NCBI GenBank assembly: GCA_949296785.1
Contig: CASFRQ010000144.1
Location: 1 to 14,873, forward strand
Source of the DNA: an uncultured Alphaproteobacteria bacterium
GTDB lineage: Bacteria; Pseudomonadota; Alphaproteobacteria; CASFRQ01; SAAU01
DNA length: 14,873 bases
Direction of reading: 5' to 3'
Part shown: positions 14,439-14,873 of the stretch, in pieces
How positions within the stretch are numbered: position 1 is the first letter of the stretch
How the letters are laid out: each line of letters opens with the position of its first letter
The notes under the pieces: generated by a model
What the model was told of the DNA's origin: nothing
Seen by the model: only the letters and a program-made list of their open reading frames with translations
Database searches by the model: none
Position numbers and translations under genes: made by a program

Positions 14439-14873
14439 CTACTTAGTTGCGGGAACAACCTCTTGCCACGGAGCGCCGTTAATTAACAATCTTTCGGCGA
14501 TAGCTTCACGCCCCGGGATATAAGAATAAACAACTTCAAAGACCATCTCCTCGCCATTTCCTCTCCGAAACAAACCATCCAAAACGGCCGCATCCTGCTC
14601 CGGAACATAAAAGCGGCAAGCCCCTCCTCTCCCTTTCCAGTTCCGGCAAAAATCATTTTTCGGACATACACCGCCCTCAAACTGACCACAGTCCGTCTTG
14701 TTCCAATCTATCAGATAAGCGATATAATGCCCCGAAAGTAAATCTCTGGGATCGTATCCCATTATTACCACCGTCACTTCTTTCCCCTGTGTCTTTTGGA
14801 ACGAAAGAAAACAAAGCCACCCGAACAAGAACAAACAAGGCAAAAACAAAATAAAAAGCAGCAGCTTTTTTCT
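14439..14873 (-). CDS. GDYXXLXY-domain protein, 5' end cut by the window edge
   Basis: The frame stays open to the right edge, so 144 residues are visible and the true start lies outside. The visible chain begins with a basic RKK and a hydrophobic anchor (about 25 residues), so only a few N-terminal residues are probably missing; the TTG at 14849 falls inside this anchor and is not the start. After the anchor comes GKEVTVVIMGYDPRDLLSGHYIAY, which contains the family signature; the D-R-D-L-L-x-G-H-Y core is typical. GDYXXLXY proteins are small envelope proteins usually encoded next to a multi-pass membrane protein of the DUF2157/DUF4401 type, which would lie upstream beyond the window. Function is unknown. 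A cluster of four cysteines (DC, VC, FC, AC) in the middle could form disulfides in the periplasm. No clear terminator follows the stop codon. Confidence 0.83.
   Translation of the reverse strand, partial: RKKLLLFILFLPCLFLFGWLCFLSFQKTQGKEVTVVIMGYDPRDLLSGHYIAYLIDWNKTDCGQFEGGVCPKNDFCRNWKGRGGACRFYVPEQDAAVLDGLFRRGNGEEMVFEVVYSYIPGREAIAERLLINGAPWQEVVPATK

Noticed and set aside
14439..14849. TTG at 14849 as the start of the GDYXXLXY gene
   Set aside because: The frame stays open to the edge, and the TTG lies inside the hydrophobic anchor, which already begins with basic residues upstream.

Overview
The window looks like a stretch of chromosome from a Gram-negative bacterium, most likely a proteobacterium with a moderately AT-rich genome. 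The support is a long-form SppA peptidase, a bifunctional penicillin-binding protein 1C and a bacterial alpha-2-macroglobulin, all of which act at or outside the inner membrane in a periplasm, plus a tRNA-Pro with an encoded CCA end. A DUF192 gene next to tRNA-Pro(UGG) is an arrangement I associate with Alphaproteobacteria, but I could not check this and hold it with low to moderate confidence.

Layout. Positions 115-3130 (+) hold a tight three-gene run: sppA, a membrane-anchored protein of unknown function, and a DUF192 protein. Positions 3206-4651 hold a small rearranged region around tRNA-Pro(UGG): a repeat of about 210 bp occurs as a tail fragment, one full direct copy, a leader copy running into the intact tRNA, and one full inverted copy. 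The full copies carry the leader and 5' half of the tRNA gene joined to other structured sequence. A GNAT acetyltransferase gene lies between the tRNA terminator and the inverted copy. From 4966 to the right edge everything is on the minus strand: a GDYXXLXY-domain gene (cut by the edge), a very large alpha-2-macroglobulin gene and pbpC, transcribed leftward. The two gene groups converge near 4400-4970.

Function. The minus-strand block is the known magD/yfhM-pbpC pairing, thought to join periplasmic protease trapping with peptidoglycan repair. Here the partners are separated by nearly 900 bp in which I find no convincing gene. The plus-strand operon combines membrane proteolysis (SppA) with two small envelope proteins whose roles are unknown.

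I see no CRISPR array, insertion sequence with a transposase, phage gene or recognisable defence system. The least ordinary item is the tRNA-Pro-derived repeat family and its inverted arrangement around the acetyltransferase gene.
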